A stretch of 64,000 nt of DNA from Flabesymbios commensalis (lineage: Eukaryota > Annelida > Polychaeta > Terebellida > Flabelligeridae), in assembly GCA_964017125.1 (NCBI GenBank), contig OZ024909.1, forward strand, positions 76,479,331-76,543,330. Direction: 5' to 3'. The translations under genes were made by a program, and so were the position numbers. Positions 45,951-58,177 of this stretch are shown piece after piece; the first letter of the stretch is position 1; every line of letters starts with the position of its first letter. The notes under the pieces are model-generated. The model did no database searches, was not told the origin of the DNA, and worked only from the letters and a program-made list of their open reading frames with translations.

Positions 45951-46589
45951 CTATTTACACTAGCATAGACCCGAGATGAACTATAAAAAGAATAAAGTTT
46001 TAACACAATCAATACTTTCATTTTAATTCCTTGAATAGTTGCCGCAACTCCCATCTCGAGGTAAATACAAATCCTGTTTTCATAAATGCACAATCATGAT
46101 GTCTGGAATGAAAGCTCACAGCGACCTTATTATGATGTATTGCACCATTTTTGTTTAATAACTTTTGATTCAATACACACAACAAGGAAGCGCAGCTCTA
46201 CTGAATAGTTTTCTGTATTTTTCATTTGAAGCTGTAATTGTTTTAAACATAAATTATTTTGATTGTCCAATTGAAGCAATACATGACTGTTCTGAAGCTG
46301 TACATGTAATAGTTAACGTATGAGGAGATATATAGGACCTACATATTTATAACAAATACAAACCTTCGCAATTGAATACTAGTAGTTGATTTATTAAACA
46401 TCTACCACGAATTATTTTAACAGTTAGTGGCATTTTATTTAATTTGAAATTTTCTTATAAGCGTATATACATAATTATATCGGTTCCGGCAGCACAAGGG
46501 TTAAATATGAACTATAATCAACCTGATGGTAGAGTATATCATAAGGTTATTTCCACTTCATTATGGATGTTGTCATAACATCAGTTTCA

Positions 46590-47885
46590 CTCTAACGTCC
46601 TTCTACAATAATATAGCAGAGAAGAACTGTGATCAGCATAAGGAAGGATGGTACCATTACTCCAACTCCACTCTAAACTTCTTCCTGCACTAGGTCTACT
46701 TTAGACAAGAGAAGAACTGTGATCAATATAAGGATAGATGGAATTATCACACCAGCTCAACTCTGAACGTCCTCCTACACTAATATGGACAAGATACTAA
46801 CTGTGATCAATATAAGGATAGATGGTACCATCACTCCAGCTCCACTCTAAACGTCAACCTACACTAATATGGACAAGATACTAACTGTGATCAATATAAG
46901 GATAGATGGTACCATCACTCCAGCTCCACTCTAAACGTCCTCCTACACTAATATGGACAAGATACTAACTGTGATCAATATAAGGATAGATGGTACCATC
47001 ACTCCAGCTCCACTCTGAACGTCCTCCTACACTAATATGGACAAGATACTAACTGTGATCAACATAAGGATAGATGGTACCATCACTCCAGCTCCACTCT
47101 AAACGTCCTCCTACACTAATATGGACAAGATACTAACTGTGATCAATATAAGGATAGATGGTACCATCACTCCAATTCCACTCTAAACTTCTTCCTGCAC
47201 TAGGTCTACTATAGACAAGATAAGATAAGAGAAGAACTGTGATAAATGTAAAGATAGATGGTACAATCACACCAGCTCAACTCTAAACGTCCCCCTACAT
47301 TAATATAGACAAGAGATGAACTGTGATCAACATAAGGATAGATAGTACCATCACACCAGCTCCACTCTAAACGTCAACCTACACTAATATGGACAAGATA
47401 CTGACTGTGATCAACATAAGGTTAGATCGTACAAGCACACCAGCTCCACTCTAAACGTCAACCTACACTAATATAGACAAGATACTGACTGTGATCAATA
47501 TAAGGTTAGATGGTACCATCACACCAGCTCCACATTAAACGTCAACCTACACTAATATAGACAAGAGATGAACTGTGATCAACATAAGGTTAGATGGTAC
47601 CATCACTCCAGCGCCACTCTAAACGTCCCTCTACATTAATATGAACAAGATACTGACTGTGATCAACATAAGGTTAGATGGTACAATCACACCAGCTCCA
47701 CTCTAAACGTCAACCTACACTAATATAGACAAGAGATGAGCTGGGATCAGCATAAGGTTACATGGTACCATCAATCCAGCTCCACTCTAAACGTCCCCCT
47801 ACATTAATATAGACAAGAGATGAACTGTGATCAATATAAGGATAGATGGTACCATCACTCCAGCTCCACTCTCTTTAACAAACTC
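46590..47885 (-). repeat. 84-bp minisatellite derived from the GPI-tail end of Ly6-like gene A
   Basis: About 15 units. On the minus strand each unit reads like the gene's own end: SGAGVMVPSILIL-type codons, TAG, then a short GAGGACGTTTAG-like spacer. Starts of TAATATGGAC in successive units (46781, 46865, 46949) give a period of 84 bp, i.e. 28 codons, so the frame is kept from unit to unit and closed by stops. The copy at 47799-47885 is the coding one. Outer units diverge more. Confidence 0.9.
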
Positions 47886-48115
47886 TTTCTTTGTATCCGG
47901 AAAATTGCACAGAACCCCCTGACACAGACACAATTCACCCGACAATGTCCCAACTTTTTCAAGTGCTTCAATCGGCGATATTTCGTACATTGACGACAGC
48001 AGTTCTTCTGTGATATCCTCGCATCCATGTTTTCCCAGTCTCTCCATTTTGTACAGATCCTTGGTTGACATACATTTATGGTGCCTCATAGTAAGTATGC
48101 CAGATTTGCCTTTGT
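47799..48115 (-). CDS. Ly6-like gene A exon 7: domain 3, second half and GPI tail
   Basis: KGKSGILTMRHHKCMSTKD ... GELCLCQGVLCNFPD, then SGAGVMVPSILILITVHLL and SILM, TAG at 47799-47801. 317 nt, same length as the paralogous exon 62711-63027. The final 60-odd bases are the parent of the downstream 84-bp repeat unit. Confidence 0.88.
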
Positions 48116-51100
48116 CTAAAATAAAACGGATGGAGACAATTTAATTAAGAATCAATTTGCTCGAGTGCCTATTATAATAGTATCTTTTCACCACGCAAAA
48201 AAAGATAAAATGAGCCCAATATATATATGAGCCGGATAGAGTGGGTATATATATTTAAATACGCACATATTTGTGAATTATTTGAAAAGGTGTAGACGGC
48301 CATAGTAAATGTAGTTGCTTTTGCTAGTTAGCACTACAAATTGTACCGAAAGTTCCAAGTACACTGTACACTGTCAAACATTATCCCAGCAAACACAATA
48401 CATTTACATTATGCTGTGTTAATGTTGGCCCGCCGTCTGCGACGTCGGCCCAACATTAACCCAGCATTGGTTCAATGTATCGTGTTTGCTGGGATAGCAG
48501 TTGTAGATTGATTTTTGTTCGTATTCACTTACAATCATGTGTACAATTTGCACAAAGCAAAAATATAGGGCGATAGACATTTTTTATAGTCCGGGGCCGC
48601 TGGCTTCTGCGGATCTCAATGGATAGTAATTAAAGCTTACAGCCATTTCACTATTGCATAAATTGAATTAAATAAATGCTTACAGTTCCCTATGACGGCA
48701 AGGTCCAGTGCAGCGCACGCTCCCAGCGCCGAGCATGATTCCTCTTCCGGGTTTGGGCACCAATGTGGCTGATCCTTAAGCGTACCCAGCAAGATCTCTA
48801 TCTCCAGCTCCCTGTTTATCCTGGTATCACCAAAAGTCGTCTTTATCTCTTTACATTCGCTGCAGGGCATGTCTTTTTCATAAGCTATGAACAAAAAAAA
48901 TAATAGTAATAAAATAATAATTTTTCACATATAGCAAACAATAATGACCTGGATTACTTGACCCACAAGTTCAAGTTTTTAAAAATTACCGACACTTGTT
49001 TAATTGGATACAAACATTTTCAAATTTCGATATTTAAACACTCAAAATGACGTTAACTAATAAAGCGCGGGGATCGACTTTAGACGTCAGAATCTGACGT
49101 CTACAGACGTCAGATTCTGACGTCTAAACTCAATCCCCTCACTGAAAGAGTAAACTATTTATGATGACCATATACCTTTAAGATAGGTATTCAAATGAAG
49201 CGGAAAGGGATAACTAAGACATCCATGATGATTTCATATTAAACAAACATTTCAGTCTCTGGGTTTATACAAACATATTTCAGCGCTTTAACATGCTTAA
49301 CCCTTTGATCGCCAAATTCTTTAATTTTAATTTTCACCCACTTGAAGTTGTGTCTCGCTGACGCGATCCACAACTTCAAGTGAGTGAAAAAATATCAGAT
49401 TTGACAAAATGGAGGTCAATAAATTTCAAATTTTGCTGATTGATGTCACTTTTTATCTTTAACATGTTTAAAAACTGAAATGTAATGTGCTAATAAAGAA
49501 TGTAAAAAACTAATATTGACGACACCGGCGGTTAACTCTTTAACCGCCGGTGCCGCATATATTCGGGTTTTCATTTTTTATTAGCACATTATGTACCACT
49601 TCTTAAACATGGTAAATATAAAATGTGACATCAATCAGCAATATTTGAAAACAGTTGACGTCCATTTTGTCAAATCCGAATAATTTTCACTCACTTGAAG
49701 TTGTGGATCGCGTCAGCGAAACACAATTTCAAGTGGGTGAAAATTCAGATTGCATAATTTGGCGGTTAAAGAGTTAAAGGGTTAAGGGTCACTGGCGGAC
49801 CGGATGACTTACGTTGCATGTAGTTACAGCCTGACCCATCACACGTGCATGTTTTGCCGGTGAGGCCAATGAATTCTGCATCAAGGGAACCTTCCCATTC
49901 AGTCAAGTTATATATTCCAGGATTCTCTGCACAGTCTTCTACGGGGACTTTCTCGTAACCAGTTTTGTTTTTATCCAGACAAATTGACTGCCTGAAGTCC
50001 ACTTTTCCATTAATACCTTTATCTGTTAAATATAACAATGAACTTAAACGTGCTACATTAGAATATTTAAATTGTTACACGCTTGAGGTGAATAAAAAAT
50101 TCTTCCACGTGTACAATGTATCCCTTAAAGGGACCCCTTGGTATGAGACATTTTCAATGTTGTCAATTTTGAAAATTTAATTTATATAAAGCTATATAGA
50201 CTACTGATCTTAACTGAAAATACGAAAAAGTCAAAAAACAATTTTAAAGCACCGAAAAAGAGTGAAATAGTTGTATTTCCAGGTCGTATATTGCCATGTA
50301 AACAAAACAAGTCAGCAATATTCAGCACTTCACATCACATATTCCCACGTATCAGACGGTGAGATGAGAGCATTCGCCGCTAATTGGTGTCTTATAGTCA
50401 GGACACGGGAGGACACACCTGCAGCACTGATTGTCTACCCAACGCTGGGCCGATGCCATCAGCATGTGACCCAATGCTGTGAAAATATTCAATCGTCCTT
50501 CAGGTATACAAATAGTTTGTTTGGGTTACTTCTGGTTTCATAGAAATGTTGATTAAAAATATTTGTAAAAATATGAAAATTTTGAAAAAAATAAAAAACA
50601 TGATTCGTCGGATACACTATACTTCAGTGCGGAATTAAAAACGAAAATTGATGTCATCCCAAGGGGCTGCTTTGATAGAGCACTGAGCTAAAAAAAACTT
50701 ACATATTCCAGAGATCTCGCTTTCAAAGCTGTAACAGGTTTTTTCTTCTGAGCATTTTACATAGGACGGATGCTCACATGACGGTGGATAAATGCCGTCA
50801 AACTTAACATCGACCACGGCCTCGTATAAAGGCTTGGCTGGGTTGTCCGGTTGTCGGTCTGATTCCAGGACAGCGATGTCAAGACAGTTGTAACAATAAC
50901 GGCTATTAAGCTCTGAAAAACAAAACGTTTTAACCAGCTTCGCTTCTTTATCCACTGTATCATCTGTGTGACATATTTCCCACAAACATCAAGAAAAAAG
51001 ACGATCCCACCTTTAATTTGTAATATTATACTTGAGTGTTTTATAAAATTAGCACGTTATTTTGATTTATCTCGAGGCAGGAATTGCAGCAGCATTGCTC

Positions 51101-54100
51101 ATCTCAAGGCGGCCCATGCATGTCTGTGAAGCTAAAAATTATGTGTCTAAAAATCATCGGGTTTTAACTGACTTAAAACACATCCGACCATAATGAGGAT
51201 CCCATATAATCAACAACTCGGTCACACCTGACTGATTATAGATAAGCCTGTCATGATAATTGGTCTGTACTTGATCAACAATACCTCTCCATTCCCGGCT
51301 TAGAATGTAGTTGTCGGACAAAGAAAATAATGCAGTGGTGTGTTTTAACTTGGGCGTTATTACATCTTATTTAGCAAAGTCCACCTACTAGTTGTATATA
51401 CTAGAGCTATAGCTCATGTGGTGTGTCAGACCCTACCTTCTATGCTGATACAGTTTGACTCGTAGCACGTACAGCACACTCCCTGTTGTGACGTCAGAGT
51501 AGAGTTCAGATAATCTCCCCACTCTGCCAGATCATATGCCTTAGTAACGTCTTTACATATGCCTCTAGGAGCATCATCATATCCTGGTAATGTCATGTCC
51601 ACACAACCAGCTATGGTGACATCGACCAGGCCATTTATGCCATTATCTGGAATAATTATATAAATATATTTATTTAACCTGGACGAGGTGTTATCCAGCT
51701 CGATAATACACAATACATTACATACAAGGTACTCAGGACAATACAAAATGAAAAAATGTAAAGAGGGTAACAATAAGAAGTATTTATACTTGTAATTTGC
51801 AAATACATAGAAAAAAAAAATATATAGTTTTATTTTTCAAATACATAGACAAAATAAAGAACAACTTACTTTTAGATTTTTCTGGCTCTATCACATAGGC
51901 AACAGGTGGCTATGTACAAAATTGAAAATTTAGAAGTTGTCTTTATCAGATTAATCTGAATTAATCTAATTTAATCTAATTAATGTAATTTAATGTAATT
52001 AATCTATATTAAATAATTTTCACTCACTTGAAGTTGTGTCTCGCTACCGCGAAACACAACTTCAAGTGAGTAAAAATTATTCATATTTGTTTAATTTGGA
52101 ACCAGACATTTGCAATTCTTGATGTTTAAACACTTATTTCGTTCCAAATAATAGTGATTTGACCGACTAATTAAAAACGACTTGTCGCGCTTATCGCTTT
52201 TATGGTTAATGACCATACACCCAGGTACTCTCTGTTTTATTCACTGTTAAAATTCAACTAAGATTTAAATCACTTCTTTCAATTTGTGAAGCACAGTCTG
52301 GTTAACAAAAATGGCGCTGGTGCTATTTACGTTAACTGGTAGCTTGGCCATACATATCAAACCAGCAGGATCGCATGATTTTCGCTGATTTCTCCGTCAA
52401 TTCTCAACCGATTGCTTTGAAATTTTGCAAAGGCCATTCCTATTCAAATCTTAACAGCGGGAAAAAAATCGCAAAAATTATATCGAATATTTCGAAAAAG
52501 TAGACCAAAATTTTGACATGTAATAAAATTCTAGAATTAGTGTAATGTGTCAATAGAGTGACGTCGTTATTTCAATTCATTACGTTTTAAATGGTCTAAC
52601 TTTTGAAATACTATATAATTTTACGAAATTTCCAGGGCTATTGGGATTTTGTTGAAAAATAGTGTTTGAAATCTGTTGAGAATTGACTGAGAAGTCAGCG
52701 AAAAAAATTCGATCCAAGTTGATCTAATTTAATGTGTCTTTGGGTATATTTGGGTAGACTGAACAAAATTAAAAAATGGCAGTGTCATGGTACCTCTAAA
52801 TCAACTATTTTTTTAAATTTTAGATTAAAAAATTGCAAGAGACTGTGACTTCTTAATCTCACAGTTTCTCACGATACAGAGTATTATCCGAACTGCCTAT
52901 CGAGTTTTGGAAACTGATTTTGCATTTTTGTTAAAAAAAAAGATATATCAATTACGATATATTCGTACATGCGGAAGTACGAATCTATCTAATTTGTTTT
53001 TTTTCTTGACAGCACTCACATGTTACTCCAACTCTAGATGAGACGACGAGGCACATATCCTCCCCATCTGAGCATTGCTGTACCTCCGGTTTGGAACAGG
53101 GCTGAGCCTCCCTTGCTACAAAGAAAAACTTCTCCAGGGTTTCATAAAAGTCAGATTTTTCGTTGCTCGGACGATCAGTCTCTAAGATTGTCACATCCAG
53201 ACAAGAGTGGCAGGTCAGGCCTGAAACACGGATCACACAAAATAAATGAATGAGTGAATGAGTGAATGAGTGAATGAATGAATGAATGAATGAATGAATG
53301 AATGAATGAATGAATGAATGAATGAATGAATGAATGAATGAATGAATGAATGAATGAATGAATGCATGAATGAATGAATTGATGAATAAATGAATAAATG
53401 AATGAATGAATGAATGAATGAATGAATGAATGAATGAATGAATGAATGAATAAATGAATGAATGAATGAATGAATGAATTAATTAATTAATTAATTAAAC
53501 ACCTCTGTAATATGTTTATGCTTAAGAAGGTAAATCGTTCAGACTTAGGCCCTATGGATCAAAGTTTTGACATATTTGGTCCCGTTGTGAGCCTCACTAA
53601 TACTCATAAAGATGCATAATACAAAAATATATCAAACAATACCATGTACATGTGTGTGGCAAAGAAAAAGGGATAGAGAAGTCCGCTGTTTTTGGTGATC
53701 ATGCGGTCAGCTGCTTCACCACAGCCGAGGCATCCATATATATGCCCATAATAAGAGGAAAATTGTACTAAAATCTTGTTTTTGTACTGTTGTAATTGGT
53801 GAATAAAAATATGTTTATACTAACTAATCTGGATAATATAGAGGATTGAATAAATCACAGAATTAAAAAAATAAACTTGTACTTAAAATATAAAAGTGTC
53901 TGTATATGTAGGCTGCGAATTATGTCGTCTACGCATAGCTAAATGTATCTTGTATGAAATAAAAGTTTTATCCTGTGCAGTTTATGTAATATGAATTGGT
54001 CTGATTTTTGTAACAATAGGCTTTTGATTTGTTAATCAAAGTTGAGAGCATGTTGGAAGCCTTTAGTTAATGATGTGTACCTTTTTACATGATTCAGTTT

Positions 54101-57100
54101 GAAAACCACCTGAATAAAGTAAAGCTTGTACAAAGCGGATTAAATATTTTTCTTGCACTAAAATTGGTTTGGTACGAGCCAATAATCCACCTGCTATGTG
54201 ATCCAATTTAATTTGCTAATGATAAATGATATATCATTAACATTGTGCTCTTTATTTTCTAACATAATTTTCCTTCTATTCTCACAGGTGATATATATAA
54301 CAGAAATAAATATATACTTTTGTCTCTAATGTTGTTGTGTGCATGGTTGCACATGCAGACAATTTTTTTTTAAATAATAGCATTGATTTTAGATAATTAT
54401 AAAAATAATTTTTATATGATATAACTGTTAGTCAATAATTATTATATGTGTTACCCCATTGATACGAAATGACACAGTTTTAATTGATTGTTAATTAATT
54501 GGAAAGTGATATAACATATATATTGAAACAAAACCACAAATAAAATGTCACTCTGTAGCTCTAATTAGGGTTAAAACACGTTTGGAAGCAGTGATATCAG
54601 TTTATAGTGTGTGTGATAATGATGATAACCTAATAATCCGGCAACCACAAAGTGACATATCTCATATCGCGCTGCTGAACATGTCAAGAATGAATACTTT
54701 ATACTTGACATGATGATACATCGAGATACATTAATGCAATTTATAGTATATTTGAATTTTAGAATAATTATAAGTCAGCTATGCGTTTGCATTTTTTTGT
54801 GATGATTCTCAAATGACCTGGATCATTGTTAACGTTTGAGTTCAATATGTGTATTTATTGAGCTTATCATGTTTAAAAAAATATTATGTGTTTTTTAAAC
54901 AATAAAATCGACATATTGTCAATAGATGGCTCACTGTAAACCGCTGAAGAGGTATTGTCAAAGCATATTCACCTCAGTACGCATCTTGTCTTTGGTGATT
55001 AGAATCATTAACATAGGAATTTGGCATAGTTTTGTTGCTTTAGACAGGCGTATACACATAGCGAGATTTGACAAACCAACATGCTCATAGAATGATCCGT
55101 ATATATGATAAGTGAGTATTTTATTATTTGTTAAATTTCCCTTCATATGGGCCATATAAACTATAATTTGAATGTGTCACTCTTTGAACTATTTTTCAGC
55201 TTACTGATCCTACTTTGACCATATTTTTATCATAATTGGACAAGAACAGAAGATGGTTTATTGTATGATTTAAATTGGTATTTGATATTGTTTGATTATT
55301 GTGTCCGTATATAACAATATTACTACAAACGGTTTTCTCTGTGCCAGATTGTAAAGCAAAGGCGGTTCCAGGACAGTCAAGGATGCGAAGGCTGATTTTG
55401 ACTGAATAAAAAGAACTGTCAACAAGTTTTGTTCGATACAGGAAGTTATCAGTACAAGTCTCGTGGACGATAACACCTGCGGGAGTACGATAATACTAAA
55501 ATTTGATGCTTAGGGGTCTTGTCAAGTTAAAAAAAATCCAAAAATCTGAGAAAAACTCAGATTGGCCAGACCACTTTCAACCATCCACCCGGTGGATAGG
55601 GCGGTGGATTCCAGCGCCCTATCCATTTTTTTTTTTTTTTGAAACATGTACAGCAAAAAAACAACACAAAAAAACACACAATTTCAAAAAAGACAAATCC
55701 GAGTTGGGGCTTGACCCACCCACCCACTTCCGAGTTTTCCTCGGATTTTTGGAATTTTTTTAACTTGACAAAAGCCCTTAGTCACCTGACTATAGCGGCA
55801 GTTCATTTTCTGCACACGGGGCCTGGCATTTAATGAAATTTAACTCTTAAAATACTGAGTTAAATTATTTATATTTTCACCCACCGGAAGATTCAAAACG
55901 CCTGTAATCGTGCTAAGCACTTTAAGTGCTAAAACGCCTTGTGTTCGGGACTAAACATCTTATCTGTCACCTTTTTTAACTGACGAGATATAACTTCAAG
56001 TGAGTAGAAATTAATTCTTTAAAGTAGCGAAGTAAGTAGTCGTTTCTAATCCGTTTTATTAAGCCGATTAACCCTTTAAGCCCTTACGATGCATTAAAGC
56101 TTTATTTTACATCCCTGAAAACAGACTTAATTTTCCTACAACTAGGGGTTTCAGAATGAAAATTTCCATGAAATTGGTTTACCAATACATGGCAATTTTA
56201 ATTATTTTTCACTCACTTCAAGTCATCTTCATCCACTGCAAGTCGAGAATTGCGACAGCAATTCGCGGCTTGTGGTGGATGAAGATGACAATGGTAAATT
56301 CAGGCTTGAGAGGGTTAAATTGTAGTCATTGGGAACGAATTCTGTGTTTAAAGAGTAATAATTACTAAAGTTTGGTCTCAAATTTAACAAATATGAGAGT
56401 AAGTTACACCCATATGAAGCTCTGAGTCGCGGTAGCGAGACGCAACTTCAATGTGGCGAAGTAAATGCTAACATTGCGCGACTATGGTATTTTTTAATCC
56501 GTTTTTATTTGCCGTTTAAATCAGGTATAGGGAATGAAATGTGTGTGAAACATCAAAATTTGCAAATGTTTGGTCTCACATTAAACATGTATGAGTAATC
56601 CCCCCCCCCCCACTTGAAGTTGTGGGTTGCAGTAACGAGCAACTAAATTTAACCCTCTAAACCCTCACGATGCATTAAAGCATCATTTTTCATCTCTGAA
56701 TGATGACTCAATTTCCTAAAACTAGGGGGTTTAGAATAATTTTTTAATAGGACTGGTTAATAATAACAATCTTTTTTTTTTCCATTTTTCAACAGGGCTG
56801 GCCAATTGTCGCTATGTCGCGTATCAGAGCGACAGACAAGGTAAAAACGCACCAAAGGGTTATATTGGGCGACAAGAAATGACTCAAGAAATCGCCCATA
56901 TACACCTATAGGCAGGCTGCATAATGGAATGCTATGGATGCAAAGTGATCCAAGTCCTCACAGTCTGAATTTTTTTTTTCTAGTGCCCATTTTAATCAGT
57001 GTAGTGCGCCAATCAATGCAACTTTTGGCCTGCCCTGTTCAACCCCTTCAAGTCATCTTCATCTGCTACAAGTCAAGAATTGCGACAGTAATTCACGGCT

Positions 57101-57756
57101 TGTAGTGGATAAAGATGACAATGGTAAATTCAGGCTTGAAAGGGTTAAGAGGGGGATTTTTTTTTAAATGTAGAGCTTTACGGTGGCATGTAAATCAGTA
57201 TCTCACTCCATTAAACAGAGTGACCCATATGTTCACCGTCTGTGAAATAGGCCTCACTCGTTAATAACACAGTATACACCACAAGCATGATATCTTGAGT
57301 GAGAAGAAACTCTTATTAACAGATTACTCTGGGTCTAAAAAAATATTTGTATGTGTGCCAAATCATATACTTTCTGCCAAGAAATAAACAAGCCTGTGAA
57401 ATTATTCACGCGTTGTAAACATGTTAACCAGGCCACCCAATGGTACGCAATCCGCGTTAATGTACGTGAAAAATAGCTCCTTGTGCGCTTCGACACTGAC
57501 ACGGAGATGTAACATATAGGGATGCGTGCCAATGGATGACACCAAATACATTTTTCATGTGTACGACTTTTTGCGCAAACGCACACTGATCACGCACACG
57601 GACCACGCACACGGATCGTGTGCAAATGAGTCGCCTGCTTGAGAGGTCGGTATTTGGAAACTACAAATTCAGTCACACTCATTTTAAATAATCATTTAAT
57701 TATTATCTAATATTTTAATTAATCAACTCATTCACTCAAGCACGCACACACACCCA

Positions 57757-57824
<68 letters not shown>

Positions 57825-58177
57825 CTCGCTCACCCACTCACTCAATCACTCGATATCCACACACTCACCGACTCACTCTGACACCTTTTTAACAATTAGT
57901 TATTTTGGACTTTTTTTTTAGCTAATTAGTGATTAAGCCTACACGTCCCGGTAAATATGAGACATTGGGCTAATGCTGATTTAATGCTAGCCCACCGCGT
58001 GCGACGCTGTGGGCTAGCATTAAATCAGCATTAGCCCAATATCTCATATTTACCGTTTACTGGTTTAATGTCTAGTATTTTGAAAATCTTACCGTTTACA
58101 GGTGAAGTTTGAATCAGTATGAGGGTCGTCAGTGTCAGCAAACACAAACACATCCTGGTCAGTGGTAAAATCAGCAT
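47799..58177 (-). CDS. Three-domain Ly6/uPAR-like (three-finger) GPI-anchored surface protein
   Basis: Seven exons: 58177-58093, 53220-53020, 51646-51437, 50912-50703, 50022-49813, 48884-48684, 48115-47799. They total 1434 nt (477 aa) in one frame, all internal junctions phase 1. Exon 1 is a signal peptide (LPLTRMCLCLLTLTTLIL). Exons 2-3, 4-5 and 6-7 each encode one cysteine-rich domain: a first half with C-x-x-C near the start (CHSC, CYNC, CSEC) and a second half ending in a CxCxxxxCN-like LU signature (CTCDGSGCN, LCLCQGVLCN). The tail VMVPSILILITVHLLSILM followed by the stop is a classic GPI-attachment signal after a small-residue site (SGAG). LU proteins act extracellularly as receptors, toxin-like ligands or ion-channel partners; no specific role can be read here. 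A paralogue starts upstream (62711-63465), and the downstream minisatellite copies the terminal coding segment. Confidence 0.82.
48383..48495. mobile_element. CCCAGCAAACAC palindrome element, complete
   Basis: TCCCAGCAAACACAATACAT ... TCAATGTATCGTGTTTGCTG, about 113 bp, centre GCCCGCCGTCTGCGACGTCG. Located in the last intron of Ly6-like gene A. Similar palindromes are widespread in invertebrate and fish genomes (from memory). Confidence 0.82.
48684..48884 (-). CDS. Ly6-like gene A exon 6: domain 3, first half
   Basis: YEKDMPCSECKEIKTTFGD ... WCPNPEEESCSALGACAALD. 201 nt, near-identical to 63265-63465 in the paralogue. Confidence 0.85.
49050..49301. mobile_element. TTAA hairpin MITE family 1, near-complete
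   Basis: GCGCGGGGATCGACTTTAGA hairpin, reverse-oriented body, and right end TTTCAGCGCTTTAACATGCTTAA. Confidence 0.8.
49299..49786. mobile_element. Two family 2 MITEs head to head forming a 488-bp palindrome
   Basis: TTAACCCTTTGATCGCCAAA at the left and its mirror (TTTGGCGGTTAAAGAGTTAAAGGGTTAA) at the right. Each half carries its own CACTTGAAGTTGTG hairpin; the centre is CCGGCGGTTAACTCTTTAAC. Some arm positions differ. Confidence 0.75.
49813..50022 (-). CDS. Ly6-like gene A exon 5: domain 2, second half
   Basis: KGINGKVDFRQSICLDKN ... LTGKTCTCDGSGCNYMQ. 210 nt with a CxCxxxxCN terminus, donor C|GTAAGT. Confidence 0.85.
50703..50912 (-). CDS. Ly6-like gene A exon 4: domain 2, first half
   Basis: YCYNCLDIAVLESDRQPDN ... 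CEHPSYVKCSEEKTCYSF. 210 nt. Clearly related to exon 2 (CLDVTILETDRPSN), so domains 1 and 2 arose by duplication. Confidence 0.82.
51437..51646 (-). CDS. Ly6-like gene A exon 3: domain 1, second half
   Basis: NGINGLVDVTIAGCVDM ... GVCCTCYESNC. 210 nt, donor G|GTAGGG. Parallel to exon 5 (KGINGKVDF) and exon 7 (KGKSGILTM). Confidence 0.82.
52008..52212. mobile_element. TTAA MITE family 2, copy in Ly6-like gene A intron
   Basis: CACTTGAAGTTGTGTCTCGC / GCGAAACACAACTTCAAGTG palindrome, side arm GATGTTTAAACACTTATTTC, end GCTTTTATGGTTAA. Confidence 0.75.
53020..53220 (-). CDS. Ly6-like gene A exon 2: domain 1, first half
   Basis: GLTCHSCLDVTILETDRPSN ... PCSKPEVQQCSDGEDMC. 201 nt. Donor T|GTGAGT at 53019. 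An AATG tetranucleotide array begins about 25 bp upstream of its acceptor. Confidence 0.82.
53246..53490. repeat. (AATG)n tetranucleotide array, about 245 bp
   Basis: Begins about 25 bp upstream (minus-strand sense) of the exon 2 acceptor of Ly6-like gene A; ends in ATTA repeats. Confidence 0.95.
53491..55508. other. Intron 1 of Ly6-like gene A, unannotated part
   Basis: About 2 kb of AT-rich DNA with no recognised coding or repeat feature. Confidence 0.5.
55509..55782. mobile_element. MITE with about 38-bp terminal inverted repeats
   Basis: TTAGGGGTCTTGTCAAGTTA at the left and its mirror TAACTTGACAAAAGCCCTTA at the right. Interior has a CACCCGGTGGATAGGG/CGCCCTATCC inverted pair and a T-run. 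Intron 1 of Ly6-like gene A. Confidence 0.8.
55845..56030. mobile_element. TTAA MITE family 2, decayed
   Basis: TTTTCACCCACCGGAAGATT ... GAGATATAACTTCAAGTGAG; arms partly matching family 2. Confidence 0.5.
56069..56317. mobile_element. TTAA MITE family 3 (TCATCTTCATCCACT hairpin), complete
   Basis: TTAACCCTTTAAGCCCTTAC ... GGCTTGAGAGGGTTAA. Right-hand hairpin CATCTTCATCCACTGCAAGT / GGTGGATGAAGATG around CGACAGCAATTCGCG. Confidence 0.8.
56330..56650. mobile_element. TTAA MITE family 2, one or two degenerate copies
   Basis: GCTCTGAGTCGCGGTAGCGA palindrome at about 56415-56460 and a second partial one after a C-run at 56600-56645. Confidence 0.6.
56651..57147. mobile_element. TTAA MITE family 3 interrupted by about 300 bp of other sequence
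   Basis: Left half TTAACCCTCTAAACCCTCAC; right half AAGTCATCTTCATCTGCTAC to GGCTTGAAAGGGTTAA. The insert (about 56735-57045) has no feature I can name. Confidence 0.65.
57743..57845. repeat. (ACGC)n array
   Basis: CACGCACGCACGC tract flanked by CACTC/ACTCA repeats; potential Z-DNA-forming alternating purine-pyrimidine run. Confidence 0.93.
57944..58066. mobile_element. Palindrome, diverged CCCAGCAAACA-like member
   Basis: CGGTAAATATGAGACATTGG and the mirror CAATATCTCATATTTACCG around GCCCACCGCGTGCGACG. It sits about 25 bp inside intron 1 of Ly6-like gene A. Confidence 0.75.
58093..58177 (-). CDS. Ly6-like gene A exon 1: signal peptide
   Basis: ATG at 58177; MLILPLTRMCLCLLTLTTLI then LIQTSPVN, donor G|GTAAGA. 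Basic residue, leucine-rich core and polar end are typical of a signal peptide. Joins in phase 1 to GLTCHSC. A palindromic repeat (57944-58066) lies immediately inside the intron. Confidence 0.75.

Larger units (their letters stand above)
42315..46589. other. Intergenic region upstream of the mosaic gene
   Basis: Should hold the mosaic gene promoter just above 42314; I see no TATA box in a convincing position. The rest is SINEs (43020, 44405), MITEs (43338, 43830, 45703) and AT-rich sequence. Confidence 0.5.

Noticed and set aside
46590-47885. CRISPR-like regular repeat array
   Set aside because: Units are contiguous with no unique spacers, in an animal genome; it is a tandem minisatellite.
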